Assembly: GCA_017541445.1 (NCBI GenBank)
Contig: JAFXZC010000005.1
Coordinates: 1 to 36,924 of the forward strand
Direction: 5' to 3'
DNA length: 36,924 bases
From: Bacilli bacterium
Lineage (GTDB): Bacteria; Bacillota_I; Bacilli_A; RF39; UBA660
A program made the position numbers and the translations under genes. The notes under the pieces were generated by a model that had not been told where the DNA came from, did not search any database, and saw nothing but the letters and a program-made list of their open reading frames with translations. Shown piece by piece: positions 1 to 8,266 of the stretch; the first letter of the stretch is position 1; each line of letters opens with the position of its first letter.

Positions 1-1
1 T

Positions 2-1027
2 CCTAAAACTTTATCAGTTAAAAATATACTTGCAATAGTATGTATTATATTTGTAATTAGTATAGGTTTATTTTTAATAATAAGAAGGAAGAATAGATTA
101 GGTAAATTATTTGTTATAGTTGGTTTATTAGGTATTATTACTCCAATAGTAGTATATGCTTATAAAGAGTTTAATATTAGTTTGAAAGCTACAGTTTTAA
201 TTAAGAAACCTAAAGAAGAACCAGTAGTAGAACCTGTATATATTTGTAAGAGAGCTACTGTATTACATCAAGAAGAATGTACAACGACAAGCTATTTTAG
301 TTGTAATTCATTAGGTTATGCAGTAGATGGTTCTAAAGGTACTACAACTATTGTTTATGGTAATTTAGGTACAAATGGTACATTAAAAGCTGGAGATGCA
401 TTTGATTGTGATGTTAATGGTGATGGAATATATAGTGCAGAAACAGAAAGGTTTTATTATGTAGGTACATCTGGAGATTATGCTAATTTAATATTTTATA
501 CTAATACAGTTAATGGGGAGCGTGATTCTACAACAACAGTTGCTTATTATAAAAGTGGATATAATTGGTATGGACCGATAGATGGTATTAAACATTTGCC
601 TAAAACAACTCAATGGAGTAATATTCAATTAGATAATTATGAAAGAAATATTGTAAATGAAGATGGTGGAAAAACAACTTCTGGAGGTACTTTGCCGACA
701 ACATTTAGTTATGAAGGATATGCAGCTAGAATGATAACAACTCAAGAAGTAGAATCGGCCTGTAATCTTGCTCCACATGATAGTACTTATTTTTCGTTAA
801 ATACATGTGATTATTTATTAGAGAATACTAAATTTACTAATACTAACAATACAGAAGGTTATTGGCTTGAAAATCCGATAAGAAAACATGATAAGGGTGT
901 TTTTAGTTTATCTGGATATGTTGCATATGTTTGGGGTCATAATACTGGAATGGCTTATGCTAATAACAATATATCGAATGGTGTAAGACCTGTTATAGAA
1001 GTTCCTTTAGATAATATTGAATATTAA
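2..1027 (+). CDS. Membrane-anchored surface protein, C-terminal part (5' end off window)
   Basis: The reading frame is open from the left edge, so this is the last 341 residues of a longer protein; a TTG at 182 is not needed as a start. The visible part begins with two closely spaced hydrophobic segments (about residues 8-27 and 35-54), separated by a basic loop with RRKNR. A region of about 280 residues rich in Gly, Thr, Asn, Tyr and Trp follows. Its end, with a W-LENP segment and the closing NGVRPVIEV motif, resembles the DUF6273-type domain of surface proteins in gut Bacillota; that family call is from memory. Several Cys residues may form disulfides outside the cell. A terminator follows immediately. 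The function is unknown, probably cell-surface display. Confidence 0.7.
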   Translation, partial: PKTLSVKNILAIVCIIFVISIGLFLIIRRKNRLGKLFVIVGLLGIITPIVVYAYKEFNISLKATVLIKKPKEEPVVEPVYICKRATVLHQEECTTTSYFSCNSLGYAVDGSKGTTTIVYGNLGTNGTLKAGDAFDCDVNGDGIYSAETERFYYVGTSGDYANLIFYTNTVNGERDSTTTVAYYKSGYNWYGPIDGIKHLPKTTQWSNIQLDNYERNIVNEDGGKTTSGGTLPTTFSYEGYAARMITTQEVESACNLAPHDSTYFSLNTCDYLLENTKFTNTNNTEGYWLENPIRKHDKGVFSLSGYVAYVWGHNTGMAYANNNISNGVRPVIEVPLDNIEY

Positions 1028-1050
1028 AAGACTTTTATAAGTCTTTTTTT
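1027..1050 (+). terminator. Rho-independent terminator after the surface protein
   Basis: AAAGACTT and AAGTCTTT pair around a TTAT loop and run into a T tract. The first base of the stem is the last base of the stop codon. Confidence 0.85.
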
Positions 1051-1058
1051 ATGAAATG

Positions 1059-1087
1059 TTGTTTAAATATTAGAGATATGTTAAAAT
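1059..1087 (+). promoter_or_regulatory. Promoter of der
   Basis: TTGTTT (1059-1064), a 17-base spacer and TAAAAT (1082-1087) form a sigma-A-type promoter. It lies just upstream of the strong AAAGGAGGGG ribosome binding site of der. Confidence 0.65.
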
Positions 1088-1113
1088 ACTTTTGATAAAA
1101 GGAGGGGTACTAT

Positions 1114-2448
1114 ATGAAAAAATGTGTTTGTTTAATAGGTAGACCTAATGTAGGTAAAAGTACTATATTTAATAGACTTATTGGAGAAAAGAAATCTATT
1201 ATATTAGATACTCCTGGTGTTACTAGAGATAGAATATATGGAGATGTAGAATATAATAATAAGAAGTTCTTATTAGTTGATACTGGTGGTATTGATTTAG
1301 GAGAAGGAGACTTTAATAAAGATATTAAAGTTCAAGCTGAAATAGCTATAGATGAATCTGATGTTATTATATTTGTTGTTGATGCTAGAGAAGATTTAAC
1401 TAGTAATGATTTAGCTATTAGAGATATGTTAATGAAATCTAATAAGAAAGTTATAGTTGCTTTAAATAAATTAGATAATAAAGAATTACAAGAAGAGAGA
1501 ATATATTATTATTATGAATTAGGTTTTGAATATGTTATTCCTATTAGTGCTTCTCATAATATAGGTTTTGGTAATTTATTAGATGAAGTTACTAAAGATT
1601 TTAATGATGATATTGATATTAAGAATGATTTATTAAAGTTTTGTATTATTGGTAGACCTAATGTAGGTAAGAGTAGTTTAATAAATGCTTTATTAAATGA
1701 GGAAAGATCTATAGTTAGTGATATAGCTGGTACTACTAGAGATGCTATTGATACTAAATTTAAATATGATGGTAATGAATATATTGTTATTGATACTGCT
1801 GGTATGAGAAAAAAAGGTAGAATATATGAAGAGATTGAAAAGTATTCTTTACTTAGAAGTTTAAAAGCTATTGATAGATCTGATGTATGTGTTTTAGTAA
1901 TAGATGCTTCTACTGGTATTATTGAACATGATAAACATATAGCAGGTTATGCTATTGAAGCTGGTAAAGGTTTAGTATTAGTTGTTAATAAATGGGATGT
2001 TATTGAAGATAAAGATAATGAATTAAAGAGATGGAGAGAATTAATTAAAGCTGAATTTCAATTTATGACATATGCTAAAGTAGTATTCTTATCTGCTAAG
2101 ACTAAGAAGAGAATTCATATGTTAATGCCTGAAGTATTAAGTGCATATGAAAATAATAGTAGATTAGTTCCTACTAGTTTATTAAATAATGTTATTAATG
2201 ATGCTACTAGATTACATGAAGCTCCTGGTTATAAGGGTAAGAAATTAAAAATATTCTTTAGTAGTCAAACAGGTATATGTCCTCCTAAATTTACTTTTAG
2301 ATGTAATGATAAAGGTTTAGTACATTTTAGTTATGCTAGATATTTAGAAAATACTATTAGAGATAATTTTGATTTTACTGGTAGTCCTATGATATTACAA
2401 TTTAAAAATAAAGGTAGTAAAGATGATATAGATGAAGATGATGAATAA
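1114..2448 (+). CDS. der: Ribosome-assembly GTPase Der (EngA)
   Basis: A 444-aa tandem-GTPase protein of normal length, acting in late assembly of the 50S subunit. The first G domain has the P-loop GRPNVGKST at residues 9-17 and DTGG and NKLD motifs. The second begins at GRPNVGKSS (residue 180) and carries DTAGMRKKGR and NKWD. A KH-like domain of about 90 residues with the typical RLHEAPGYKGKKLK stretch follows, then a short acidic tail. The start follows AAAGGAGGGGTAC. Its own promoter and terminator make it monocistronic. The codons are strikingly biased to T/A-ending forms. Identification is very secure. Confidence 0.98.
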   Translation: MKKCVCLIGRPNVGKSTIFNRLIGEKKSIILDTPGVTRDRIYGDVEYNNKKFLLVDTGGIDLGEGDFNKDIKVQAEIAIDESDVIIFVVDAREDLTSNDLAIRDMLMKSNKKVIVALNKLDNKELQEERIYYYYELGFEYVIPISASHNIGFGNLLDEVTKDFNDDIDIKNDLLKFCIIGRPNVGKSSLINALLNEERSIVSDIAGTTRDAIDTKFKYDGNEYIVIDTAGMRKKGRIYEEIEKYSLLRSLKAIDRSDVCVLVIDASTGIIEHDKHIAGYAIEAGKGLVLVVNKWDVIEDKDNELKRWRELIKAEFQFMTYAKVVFLSAKTKKRIHMLMPEVLSAYENNSRLVPTSLLNNVINDATRLHEAPGYKGKKLKIFFSSQTGICPPKFTFRCNDKGLVHFSYARYLENTIRDNFDFTGSPMILQFKNKGSKDDIDEDDE

Positions 2449-2460
2449 TCATCTTTTTTA
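2436..2460 (+). terminator. der terminator overlapping the stop codon
   Basis: AGATGAT (2436-2442) pairs with ATCATCT (2448-2454), followed by a T run. The TAA stop of der (2446-2448) lies in the loop and the start of the 3' arm, so the 5' arm is coding sequence. Confidence 0.8.
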
Positions 2461-2485
2461 TTAGTAAAAGTTTATGTAAACATTA

Positions 2486-2515
2486 TTGAATATATAATAT
2501 ATGTTTTGATAGAAT
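2486..2515 (+). promoter_or_regulatory. Candidate promoter of micro-peptide mRNA, element A
   Basis: TTGAAT (2486-2491), an 18-base spacer and TAGAAT (2510-2515) would start RNA near 2522-2524. That places GAGCATTTAAC at the 5' end, the counterpart of the predicted GAACACTTAA start in element B. An alternative -10, TATAAT at 2493-2498, has a weaker -35. Confidence 0.5.
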
Positions 2516-2545
2516 TATTTTTAGAGCATTTAACGTTGAGTGTCT

Positions 2546-2569
2546 ACCTCCTTTTTATGAGGAGGTGAT
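2546..2569 (+). promoter_or_regulatory. Ribosome-binding-site hairpin of element A
   Basis: ACCTCC (2546-2551) is the exact complement of GGAGGT (2561-2566), which is the Shine-Dalgarno sequence of the micro-ORF. Folding would hide the site. The upstream arm also belongs to GTTGAGTGTCTACC (2535-2548), which pairs perfectly with 2690-2703 at the 3' end of the same transcript, so two competing structures are possible. Confidence 0.7.
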
Positions 2570-2572
2570 ATG

Positions 2573-2641
2573 ATGAATAAAAAGGATTTTTTAATTCTTT
2601 TTCTAATCGTCATAATAATACTTCTTATTCTATTTGAATGA
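2573..2641 (+). CDS. Hydrophobic 22-aa micro-peptide, candidate type I toxin (element A)
   Basis: A 22-residue ORF beginning MNKKDFLI; the rest is almost only Ile, Leu, Phe and Val and ends in Glu. It would form one short membrane segment with a positively charged N-terminus. The ATG at 2573 is 7 bases from the strong site AGGAGGTGAT. An ATG at 2570 is possible but too close, and starting at 2573 aligns with the paralogue at 27728-27811 (MSKKDFLI). The gene stands alone between der and the activase gene, and a convergent antisense RNA overlaps its stop-proximal and 3' regions. Size, composition, hidden ribosome site and antisense RNA match type I toxins such as Ibs or Fst, but no sequence match is recognised. 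The toxin role is inference. Confidence 0.65.
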   Translation: MNKKDFLILFLIVIIILLILFE

Positions 2642-2646
2642 TTAGT

Positions 2647-2750
2647 AAAAAAAACGACACTCTTTAGAGTGTCATAACCAATAATATAAGGTAGACACTC
2701 AACAATAGCGAGTTGAATGTTCCTTTTTGTATGAAGTTTTTTCTTCATCT
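2647..2750 (-). ncRNA. Convergent antisense RNA, candidate antitoxin (element A)
   Basis: On the minus strand a promoter at 2757-2785 would start an RNA near 2750. In order it contains an ATGAAG/CTTCAT stem-loop, an A-rich linker, a hairpin AACATTCAAC/GTTGAGTGTC, a single-stranded TACC, and a terminator GACACTCT/AGAGTGTC with eight U (2647-2673). It is fully complementary to the 3' half of the micro-peptide mRNA, and its GTTGAGTGTCTACC repeats the mRNA 5' module. RNAs with the same plan occur at elements B, C and D. Confidence 0.6.
2694..2728 (+). terminator. Terminator of micro-peptide mRNA, element A
   Basis: GACACTCAAC (2694-2703) pairs with GTTGAATGTT (2712-2721) with one mismatch and one G-U pair, then CC and five T. 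Read on the other strand, the same hairpin is the 5' stem-loop of the antisense RNA. Confidence 0.65.
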
Positions 2751-2756
2751 ATATGT

Positions 2757-2785
2757 ATTTTAACATAAATAAAGGTTAATAACAA
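2757..2785 (-). promoter_or_regulatory. Promoter of the antisense RNA, element A
   Basis: On the minus strand, TTGTTA (plus 2780-2785), 17 bases, then TAAAAT (plus 2757-2762). Near-consensus boxes and optimal spacing. Confidence 0.65.
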
Positions 2786-2851
2786 GTTTGTTAAACACTT
2801 TAGTGGTTATGTGTATTAATTATTATTAATAGGGCATTTTATTAAAATATA

Positions 2852-2860
2852 TGGTATACT
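2852..2860 (+). promoter_or_regulatory. Extended -10 promoter of the activase gene
   Basis: TGGTATACT is an extended -10 (TGN plus TATACT at 2855-2860), about 30 bases before the ATG at 2889. No good -35 is visible. Confidence 0.5.
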
Positions 2861-2888
2861 AAATAGGTACACGTTTTGGGGTGATATC

Positions 2889-5800
2889 ATGAAAAAAGTA
2901 TTAAATATAGGTATAGATGTAGGTAGTACTACTGTTAAAATAGTAGTTATGGATAATAAAGAAAATGTTTTATATAGTGATTATAGAAGACATTTTAGTG
3001 ATACTAAGAAAACTTTAATGGATTTATTAAATGATGTTATTGATAAGTTTGGTGAACAATCATATACAATGATTGCTACTGGTAGTGGTGCTATTGCTTT
3101 AGCTAAATACTTAGATATAGATTTTGTTCAAGAAGTTATTGCTTGTAAGAATGGTATTAGTAAGTATGCTCCTCAAACTGATGTTGCTATTGAATTGGGT
3201 GGAGAAGATGCTAAGATTATTTATTTTGGTCAAAGTATTGAACAAAGAATGAATGGTAGTTGTGCTGGTGGTACAGGTGCTTTCTTAGATCAAATGGCAG
3301 TGTTATTAAATACTACTACTGAAGGTTTAAATGAATTAGCTTTAAAGGGTGAACAAATATATCCTATTGCATCTAGATGTGGTGTTTTTGCTAAGACTGA
3401 TATACAACCATTATTAAATGAAGGAGCTAAGAAAGAAGATATAGCACTTTCTATTATGCAAGCTGTAGTTAATCAAACTATAAGTGGTTTAGCTTGTGGT
3501 AAACCTATTAAAGGTAATGTTATTTTCTTAGGTGGTCCTCTTAATTATTTAAGTGCTTTAAAAGATAGATTTATTAAGACTTTAAATTTAAAAGATAGTG
3601 AAGTTATTACTCCTAGTGATGCAAGATTATTTGTATGTATAGGTGCTATTTTAGATAAAGAGAAGAGAAAAGAATTTAGTAAAGATGAGTTATTAGATTT
3701 AATAGATAAATTAAGTAATTTTCATGAGAGTGAAAGTAATACTTTGGAAGCTTTATTTAAAGATGAAGAAGATTATGAGAAATTTAAAAAGAGACATGAT
3801 AAAGATAAAGTTAAAAGAGGAGATTTAAGTACTTATAGTGGTGATTTATTTGTAGGTATAGATGCAGGTAGTACTACAGCTAAATTAGTTGCTATTTCTT
3901 ATGATGGTGAACTTTTATATGAAGACTATAGAAGTAATAAGGGTACTCCTGTTGATACTTTAAAAGATATGTTATTAAAGTTTTATGATTGTGTTCCAGA
4001 GAATACTGTTATTAGAAGTAGTGGTTCTACTGGTTATGGTGAAATGTTAATTAAGACGGCATTTAATTTAGATATTAGTGAAATAGAAACGATGGCTCAT
4101 TATGAAGCTGCTAATTATTTTTGTCCTGGTGTAGAAAGTATTATTGATATTGGTGGACAAGATATGAAATATATCAAGATTAAAGATGGTAATGTTGATA
4201 GTATTATGCTTAATGAAGCTTGTTCATCAGGATGTGGATCATTTATAGAAACATTAGCTAAGAGTTTAAATATGACTGTATCTGATTTTGTTAAAGAAGC
4301 TGTTACTAGTAAAGCACCAATAGATCTTGGTAGTAGATGTACTGTATTTATGAATAGTAAGATTAAACAAACTCAAAAAGAAGGTAAACCATTAAGTGAT
4401 ATATTTGCTGGTTTATCATATAGTGTTATTCGTAATGCTTTACAAAAAGTTATGAAGATTAGAGATGTTTCTACTTTAGGTAAAAAGATTGTTGTACAAG
4501 GTGGTACTTTCTTAAATGATGCTGTTTTAAAGAGTTTTGAAAATATTACTGGTAAAGAAGTTATTAGACCTGATATAGCAGGTTTAATGGGTGCTTATGG
4601 TGTTGCTTTAATAGCATTAGATAATTATAAGAAATATGAAGATCAAGATATTAAAACTAGTATGTTAAATAAAGAAGAGATATTAGATTTAAAGATAAAG
4701 ACATTACATAGTAGATGTCAAGGTTGTGAGAATCATTGTGCTTTAACTATTAATATGTTTAATAAGAAGTCTTTTATATCTGGTAATAGATGTGAAAGAG
4801 GTTCTGGTAATAATGGTTCTAATAGTATGTTACCTAATATGTATTCTTGGAAATATGATAGATTATTTAGTTATGAACCTTTAAAAGAAGAAGATGCTTA
4901 TAGAGGTACTATTGGTATACCTAGAGCTTTAAATATGTATGAAGATTATCCTTTATGGTTTACTATGTTAACTAAATTAGGTTTTAGAGTTATTATTAGT
5001 GATCATTCTAATCATAAGTTATATGAAACAGGTATTGAATCAATGCCTTCTGAATCTGTTTGTTATCCTGCTAAGTTAGTTCATGGTCATATTATGAATT
5101 TACTTAGTAAAGGTATTAAGACTATATTCTATCCTTGTATAATGTATGAGAATTTAGAGTTTAAGAATAGTGATAATCATTTTAATTGTCCTATTGTACA
5201 AAGTTATAGTGAAGCTATTAAATTAAATGTAGAAGATTTAGAAAGAGATAAGATTAAATTTATTAATCCTTTCTTACCTTTAGATGAAAAAGCTTTATAT
5301 AAGAGGATTAAAGAATTAGATTGTTTTAAAGAATATAAATTTAGTAATGATGAATTAAAGAATGCTATTAGTGAAGGTTTTAAAGAACAAAGACGATTTA
5401 AAGATGAAGTTAGAGCTAAAGGGGAAGAGTTCTTAAAATATATAGATGAACATAATGAGAGAGCTATTGTTTTAGCTGGTAGACCATATCATTTAGATAA
5501 AGAAGTTAATCATGGTATTGATACAATGATTAATAGTTTAGGTTTAGCAGTACTTTCTGAAGATTCTATATGTCATTTAAGTAAGATTAGTAGTAAGTTA
5601 AGGGTAGTAGATCAATGGAGTTATCATAGTAGAGTTTATCATGCTGCTGATGTAGTTAGTCAACATGCTAATTTAGAACTAGTTAATTTAAATAGTTTTG
5701 GTTGTGGATTAGATGCTATTGTTACTGATCAAGCTGATGAAATATTAAGATATAATAATAGAATATTTACTACTATTAAGATAGATGAAATTAATAATTT

Positions 5801-7124
5801 AGGTGCTGCTAAGATAAGAATTAGATCTTTAATAGCTAGTATGAATAAGAGAGAGAATGATATTAGTAAATATCATACTTATCAATATAAGAAGAATTAT
5901 TTTAAAGAGAGTGATAAGAAACATACTTTATTATTCCCTGATATGACTGCATTCCATATGCCTTTATTTGAAAGTTGTTTAAATAGTGAAGGTTATAATG
6001 CTGTATATTTAAGTGATTCTAATGATGATACTGTTGAATGTGGTTTAAATTATGTTAATAATGATGCTTGTTATCCTGCTTTAATAGTTACTGGTCAATT
6101 AATACATGCTTTAAAGAGTGGTAAATATGATTTAGATAATACTAGTGTTATTATTACTCAAACTGGTGGTGGTTGTAGAGCTACTAATTATATAGGTTTA
6201 ATTAGGAAAGCTTTAAGAGATGCTGGTTTAGAGAAGGTTAGTATTTTATCATTTAATTTAAGCGGTTTAGAGAAAGAACAAGCTTTCCATGTTACTCCAT
6301 CTTTCGCAAATAAAGCTGTTCAAGCTGTAGTATATGGTGATTTATTAATGAAGTTATTATATGCTACTAGACCTTATGAGATTAATAAGGGTGATAGTGA
6401 AAAACTATATAATGAATGGTTAGAGAGATGTAAGAAAGCTGTAGCTAGAGGTAAACTAAGTGAATATAAGAGAAATATTAATGATATAGTTAGAGATTTT
6501 GATCATATTAAAGTTAAATTAGAAGATAGACCTAAAGTTGGTATAGTAGGTGAAATATTAATTAAATATCATGCATTTGGTAATGATCATTTAGTTGATA
6601 AATTAGAAGAAGCGGGAGCTGAAGTATTTAGTCCTGAATTAATGGGGTTTGTTAAATATTGTGCATTAAATGCTGTTATTAAACAGAAATTAATGAAGAC
6701 TAGTATTAAAGATGCTTTAATTAATAATACGGCATTACATTTAATAGATATGTATGAGAAACCAGTTAGAAAAGTATTAGATGGTACTAGATTTAGAATG
6801 CCTACTAATATTCATCATTTAGCTAATAATGTAGATGGAATACTATCTACTGGTAATCAAACTGGTGAAGGTTGGTTCTTAACTGGTGAAATGGTTGAAT
6901 TAATTAAAGATGGTATTAATAATATTGTTTGTGTACAACCATTTGCTTGTTTACCTAATCATATAGTAGGTAAAGCAGTTATTAAAAGAATTAGAAATCT
7001 ATATCCTAATAGTAATATTGTTGCTATAGATTATGATCCTGGTTCTAGTCATACTAATCAAGTTAATAGAATTAAATTAATGTTAACAGTTGCTAAAGAG
7101 AATATGGAAAAAGAAGATAAATAA
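2889..7124 (+). CDS. Large acyl-CoA dehydratase activase-related protein (tandem BadF/BcrA ATPase plus DUF2229/HgdB-like)
   Basis: A 1411-aa protein of the family that fuses two activator ATPases of the 2-hydroxyglutaryl-CoA dehydratase type to a dehydratase-like part. ATPase 1 starts at residue 6 (GIDVGSTTVK), with ELGGEDAK and the Cys loop GSCAGGTGAF. ATPase 2 starts near residue 322 (GIDAGSTTAK), with DIGGQDMK and ACSSGCGSF. These Cys would hold a [4Fe-4S] cluster at a dimer interface. CQGCENHC and NRCERG follow near residue 615, then a DUF2229/HgdB-like half with conserved ESVCYPAK, NDACYPA and GGGCRATNY. Relatives are widespread in anaerobic Bacillota, but their substrate is unknown to me. 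It is monocistronic, with its own terminator. Confidence 0.9.
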   Translation: MKKVLNIGIDVGSTTVKIVVMDNKENVLYSDYRRHFSDTKKTLMDLLNDVIDKFGEQSYTMIATGSGAIALAKYLDIDFVQEVIACKNGISKYAPQTDVAIELGGEDAKIIYFGQSIEQRMNGSCAGGTGAFLDQMAVLLNTTTEGLNELALKGEQIYPIASRCGVFAKTDIQPLLNEGAKKEDIALSIMQAVVNQTISGLACGKPIKGNVIFLGGPLNYLSALKDRFIKTLNLKDSEVITPSDARLFVCIGAILDKEKRKEFSKDELLDLIDKLSNFHESESNTLEALFKDEEDYEKFKKRHDKDKVKRGDLSTYSGDLFVGIDAGSTTAKLVAISYDGELLYEDYRSNKGTPVDTLKDMLLKFYDCVPENTVIRSSGSTGYGEMLIKTAFNLDISEIETMAHYEAANYFCPGVESIIDIGGQDMKYIKIKDGNVDSIMLNEACSSGCGSFIETLAKSLNMTVSDFVKEAVTSKAPIDLGSRCTVFMNSKIKQTQKEGKPLSDIFAGLSYSVIRNALQKVMKIRDVSTLGKKIVVQGGTFLNDAVLKSFENITGKEVIRPDIAGLMGAYGVALIALDNYKKYEDQDIKTSMLNKEEILDLKIKTLHSRCQGCENHCALTINMFNKKSFISGNRCERGSGNNGSNSMLPNMYSWKYDRLFSYEPLKEEDAYRGTIGIPRALNMYEDYPLWFTMLTKLGFRVIISDHSNHKLYETGIESMPSESVCYPAKLVHGHIMNLLSKGIKTIFYPCIMYENLEFKNSDNHFNCPIVQSYSEAIKLNVEDLERDKIKFINPFLPLDEKALYKRIKELDCFKEYKFSNDELKNAISEGFKEQRRFKDEVRAKGEEFLKYIDEHNERAIVLAGRPYHLDKEVNHGIDTMINSLGLAVLSEDSICHLSKISSKLRVVDQWSYHSRVYHAADVVSQHANLELVNLNSFGCGLDAIVTDQADEILRYNNRIFTTIKIDEINNLGAAKIRIRSLIASMNKRENDISKYHTYQYKKNYFKESDKKHTLLFPDMTAFHMPLFESCLNSEGYNAVYLSDSNDDTVECGLNYVNNDACYPALIVTGQLIHALKSGKYDLDNTSVIITQTGGGCRATNYIGLIRKALRDAGLEKVSILSFNLSGLEKEQAFHVTPSFANKAVQAVVYGDLLMKLLYATRPYEINKGDSEKLYNEWLERCKKAVARGKLSEYKRNINDIVRDFDHIKVKLEDRPKVGIVGEILIKYHAFGNDHLVDKLEEAGAEVFSPELMGFVKYCALNAVIKQKLMKTSIKDALINNTALHLIDMYEKPVRKVLDGTRFRMPTNIHHLANNVDGILSTGNQTGEGWFLTGEMVELIKDGINNIVCVQPFACLPNHIVGKAVIKRIRNLYPNSNIVAIDYDPGSSHTNQVNRIKLMLTVAKENMEKEDK

Positions 7125-7135
7125 TCTTCTTTTTT
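7111..7135 (+). terminator. Activase gene terminator overlapping the stop codon
   Basis: AAGAAGAT (7111-7118) pairs with ATCTTCTT (7124-7131), with AAATA as loop and a T run. The TAA stop (7122-7124) is inside the hairpin. Confidence 0.8.
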
Positions 7136-7145
7136 ATATTTAATA

Positions 7146-7154
7146 TGATATAAT
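7146..7154 (+). promoter_or_regulatory. Extended -10 promoter of rubrerythrin
   Basis: TGATATAAT, an extended -10 with TATAAT at 7149-7154, lies 24 bases before the ATG at 7179, so the leader is short and carries AAAGGAGAG. Confidence 0.6.
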
Positions 7155-7178
7155 AATCTTAATTAAAGGAGAGATATT

Positions 7179-7718
7179 ATGGAACTTAAAGGAAGTAAAA
7201 CTGAACAAAATTTATTAGCAGCTTTTGCTGGTGAATCTCAAGCTAGAAATAAGTATACTTATTTTGCTAGTAAAGCTAAGAAAGATGGTTATGAACAAAT
7301 AGCTGCTATTTTTGAAGAAACTGCTAATAATGAAAAAGAACATGCTAAAATGTGGTTTAAAGAATTAAATGGTGGAGAAGTACCTGGTACTATTGATAAT
7401 TTAAAAGCTGCTGCTGATGGTGAAAATTATGAATGGACAGATATGTATGAAACATTTGCTAAAGAAGCAGAAGAAGAAGGTTTTAAAGCTATTGCTGCTA
7501 AATTTAGAATGGTTGGTGAAATAGAAAAACACCATGAAGAAAGATATAGAAAATTACTAAAGAATATTGAAGATGAAGTAGTATTTAGTAAAGATGAAGA
7601 TGCTATTTGGATTTGTAGAAATTGTGGTCATGTAGTAATTGGTAAGAAAGCACCTGCTGTATGTCCTGTTTGTGCTCATCCTCAAAGTTATTTTGAATTA
7701 AAGAGTGAGAATTATTAA
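7179..7718 (+). CDS. rbr: Rubrerythrin
   Basis: A 179-aa protein of normal length that reduces hydrogen peroxide in anaerobes. Residues 1-135 are the ferritin-like four-helix domain with the diiron ligands: [14 protein letters not shown], an Exx-rich second pair, and [11 protein letters not shown]. The C-terminus is a rubredoxin-like Fe(Cys)4 domain with CRNCGH and CPVCAH. An AAAGGAGAG site precedes the ATG. It stands alone between its own promoter and terminator. Together with the neighbouring activase homologue it fits an oxygen-sensitive anaerobe. Confidence 0.97.
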   Translation: MELKGSKTEQNLLAAFAGESQARNKYTYFASKAKKDGYEQIAAIFEETANNEKEHAKMWFKELNGGEVPGTIDNLKAAADGENYEWTDMYETFAKEAEEEGFKAIAAKFRMVGEIEKHHEERYRKLLKNIEDEVVFSKDEDAIWICRNCGHVVIGKKAPAVCPVCAHPQSYFELKSENY

Positions 7719-7741
7719 GAAGCAATATTGCTTCTTTTTTT
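7719..7741 (+). terminator. Rubrerythrin terminator
   Basis: The 16-base palindrome GAAGCAATATTGCTTC directly follows the stop codon and is followed by seven T. Confidence 0.9.
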
Positions 7742-7761
7742 ATGTTATAATTTTATTAGTG

Positions 7762-8208
7762 ATGGTTATGAAGCTAGGTAAGTTTACTTTAAAAGATGCT
7801 AAAGATATTTGTAATTGGAAATATGATGGTTTCTATTCTATATATAATGAACCTTCTTGGGAAGAGATGGTTAATACTGGCAGAAAGTTATGTTTAAAAA
7901 AGGTGAGAGATAGTGAATATGTTAAAGTATTAGATGATAATAACAATTATATTGGTTATGGTAGAATTAGAGAAATTCTTGGTTGTTATTTAATAGGTGT
8001 TGCTATGAAACCAGAATATACAGGTAAAGGGTTAGGTTTTGAATTTGTTAATACTATAATTAAAGATTTACATGGTAGATTAGTAATTGAAGTTATAGAA
8101 GAGAATAAAAGAGCTGTTAAATGTTATGAGAAAGTTGGGTTTAAAGTAGTTAATAGAAAGTTTTTTGAAGATAATTATTATTTAACAATGATATTAGATA
8201 AAGAGTAA
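7762..8208 (+). CDS. GNAT-family N-acetyltransferase
   Basis: A protein of about 148 aa with the GNAT fold. Motif A is recognisable as GVAMKPEYTGKGLG, the acetyl-CoA pyrophosphate loop, and motif B as NKRAVKCYEKVGFK. The substrate is unknown. An ATG at 7762 or 7768 is chosen; the longer open frame back to 7705 would cross the rubrerythrin stop and terminator and is rejected. A TATAAT at 7746-7751 lies only about 10 bases upstream and no Shine-Dalgarno is visible, so the mRNA may be nearly leaderless. Confidence 0.85.
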   Translation: MVMKLGKFTLKDAKDICNWKYDGFYSIYNEPSWEEMVNTGRKLCLKKVRDSEYVKVLDDNNNYIGYGRIREILGCYLIGVAMKPEYTGKGLGFEFVNTIIKDLHGRLVIEVIEENKRAVKCYEKVGFKVVNRKFFEDNYYLTMILDKE

Positions 8209-8266
8209 AACTTGATTAATTTAGATAATTTTATTATACTATTGAACTATTCAGAGGGGTTTTATT

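Larger units (their letters stand above)
2535..2703. repeat. 14-bp perfect inverted repeat bracketing the micro-ORF (element A)
   Basis: GTTGAGTGTCTACC at 2535-2548 and its exact complement GGTAGACACTCAAC at 2690-2703 flank the micro-ORF. In the sense mRNA this gives 5'-3' closure. It also means that the antisense RNA carries the same 5' sequence module as the mRNA. Confidence 0.8.

Noticed and set aside
2530..2748. A 72-aa open frame on the minus strand
   Set aside because: It runs through the antisense RNA terminator and the complement of the micro-ORF, has no ribosome site, and its composition follows from the RNA structures. The region is better explained by element A.
7705..7761. A longer GNAT start overlapping the rubrerythrin gene
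   Set aside because: It would translate the rubrerythrin terminator hairpin and T tract, and no ribosome site precedes it.
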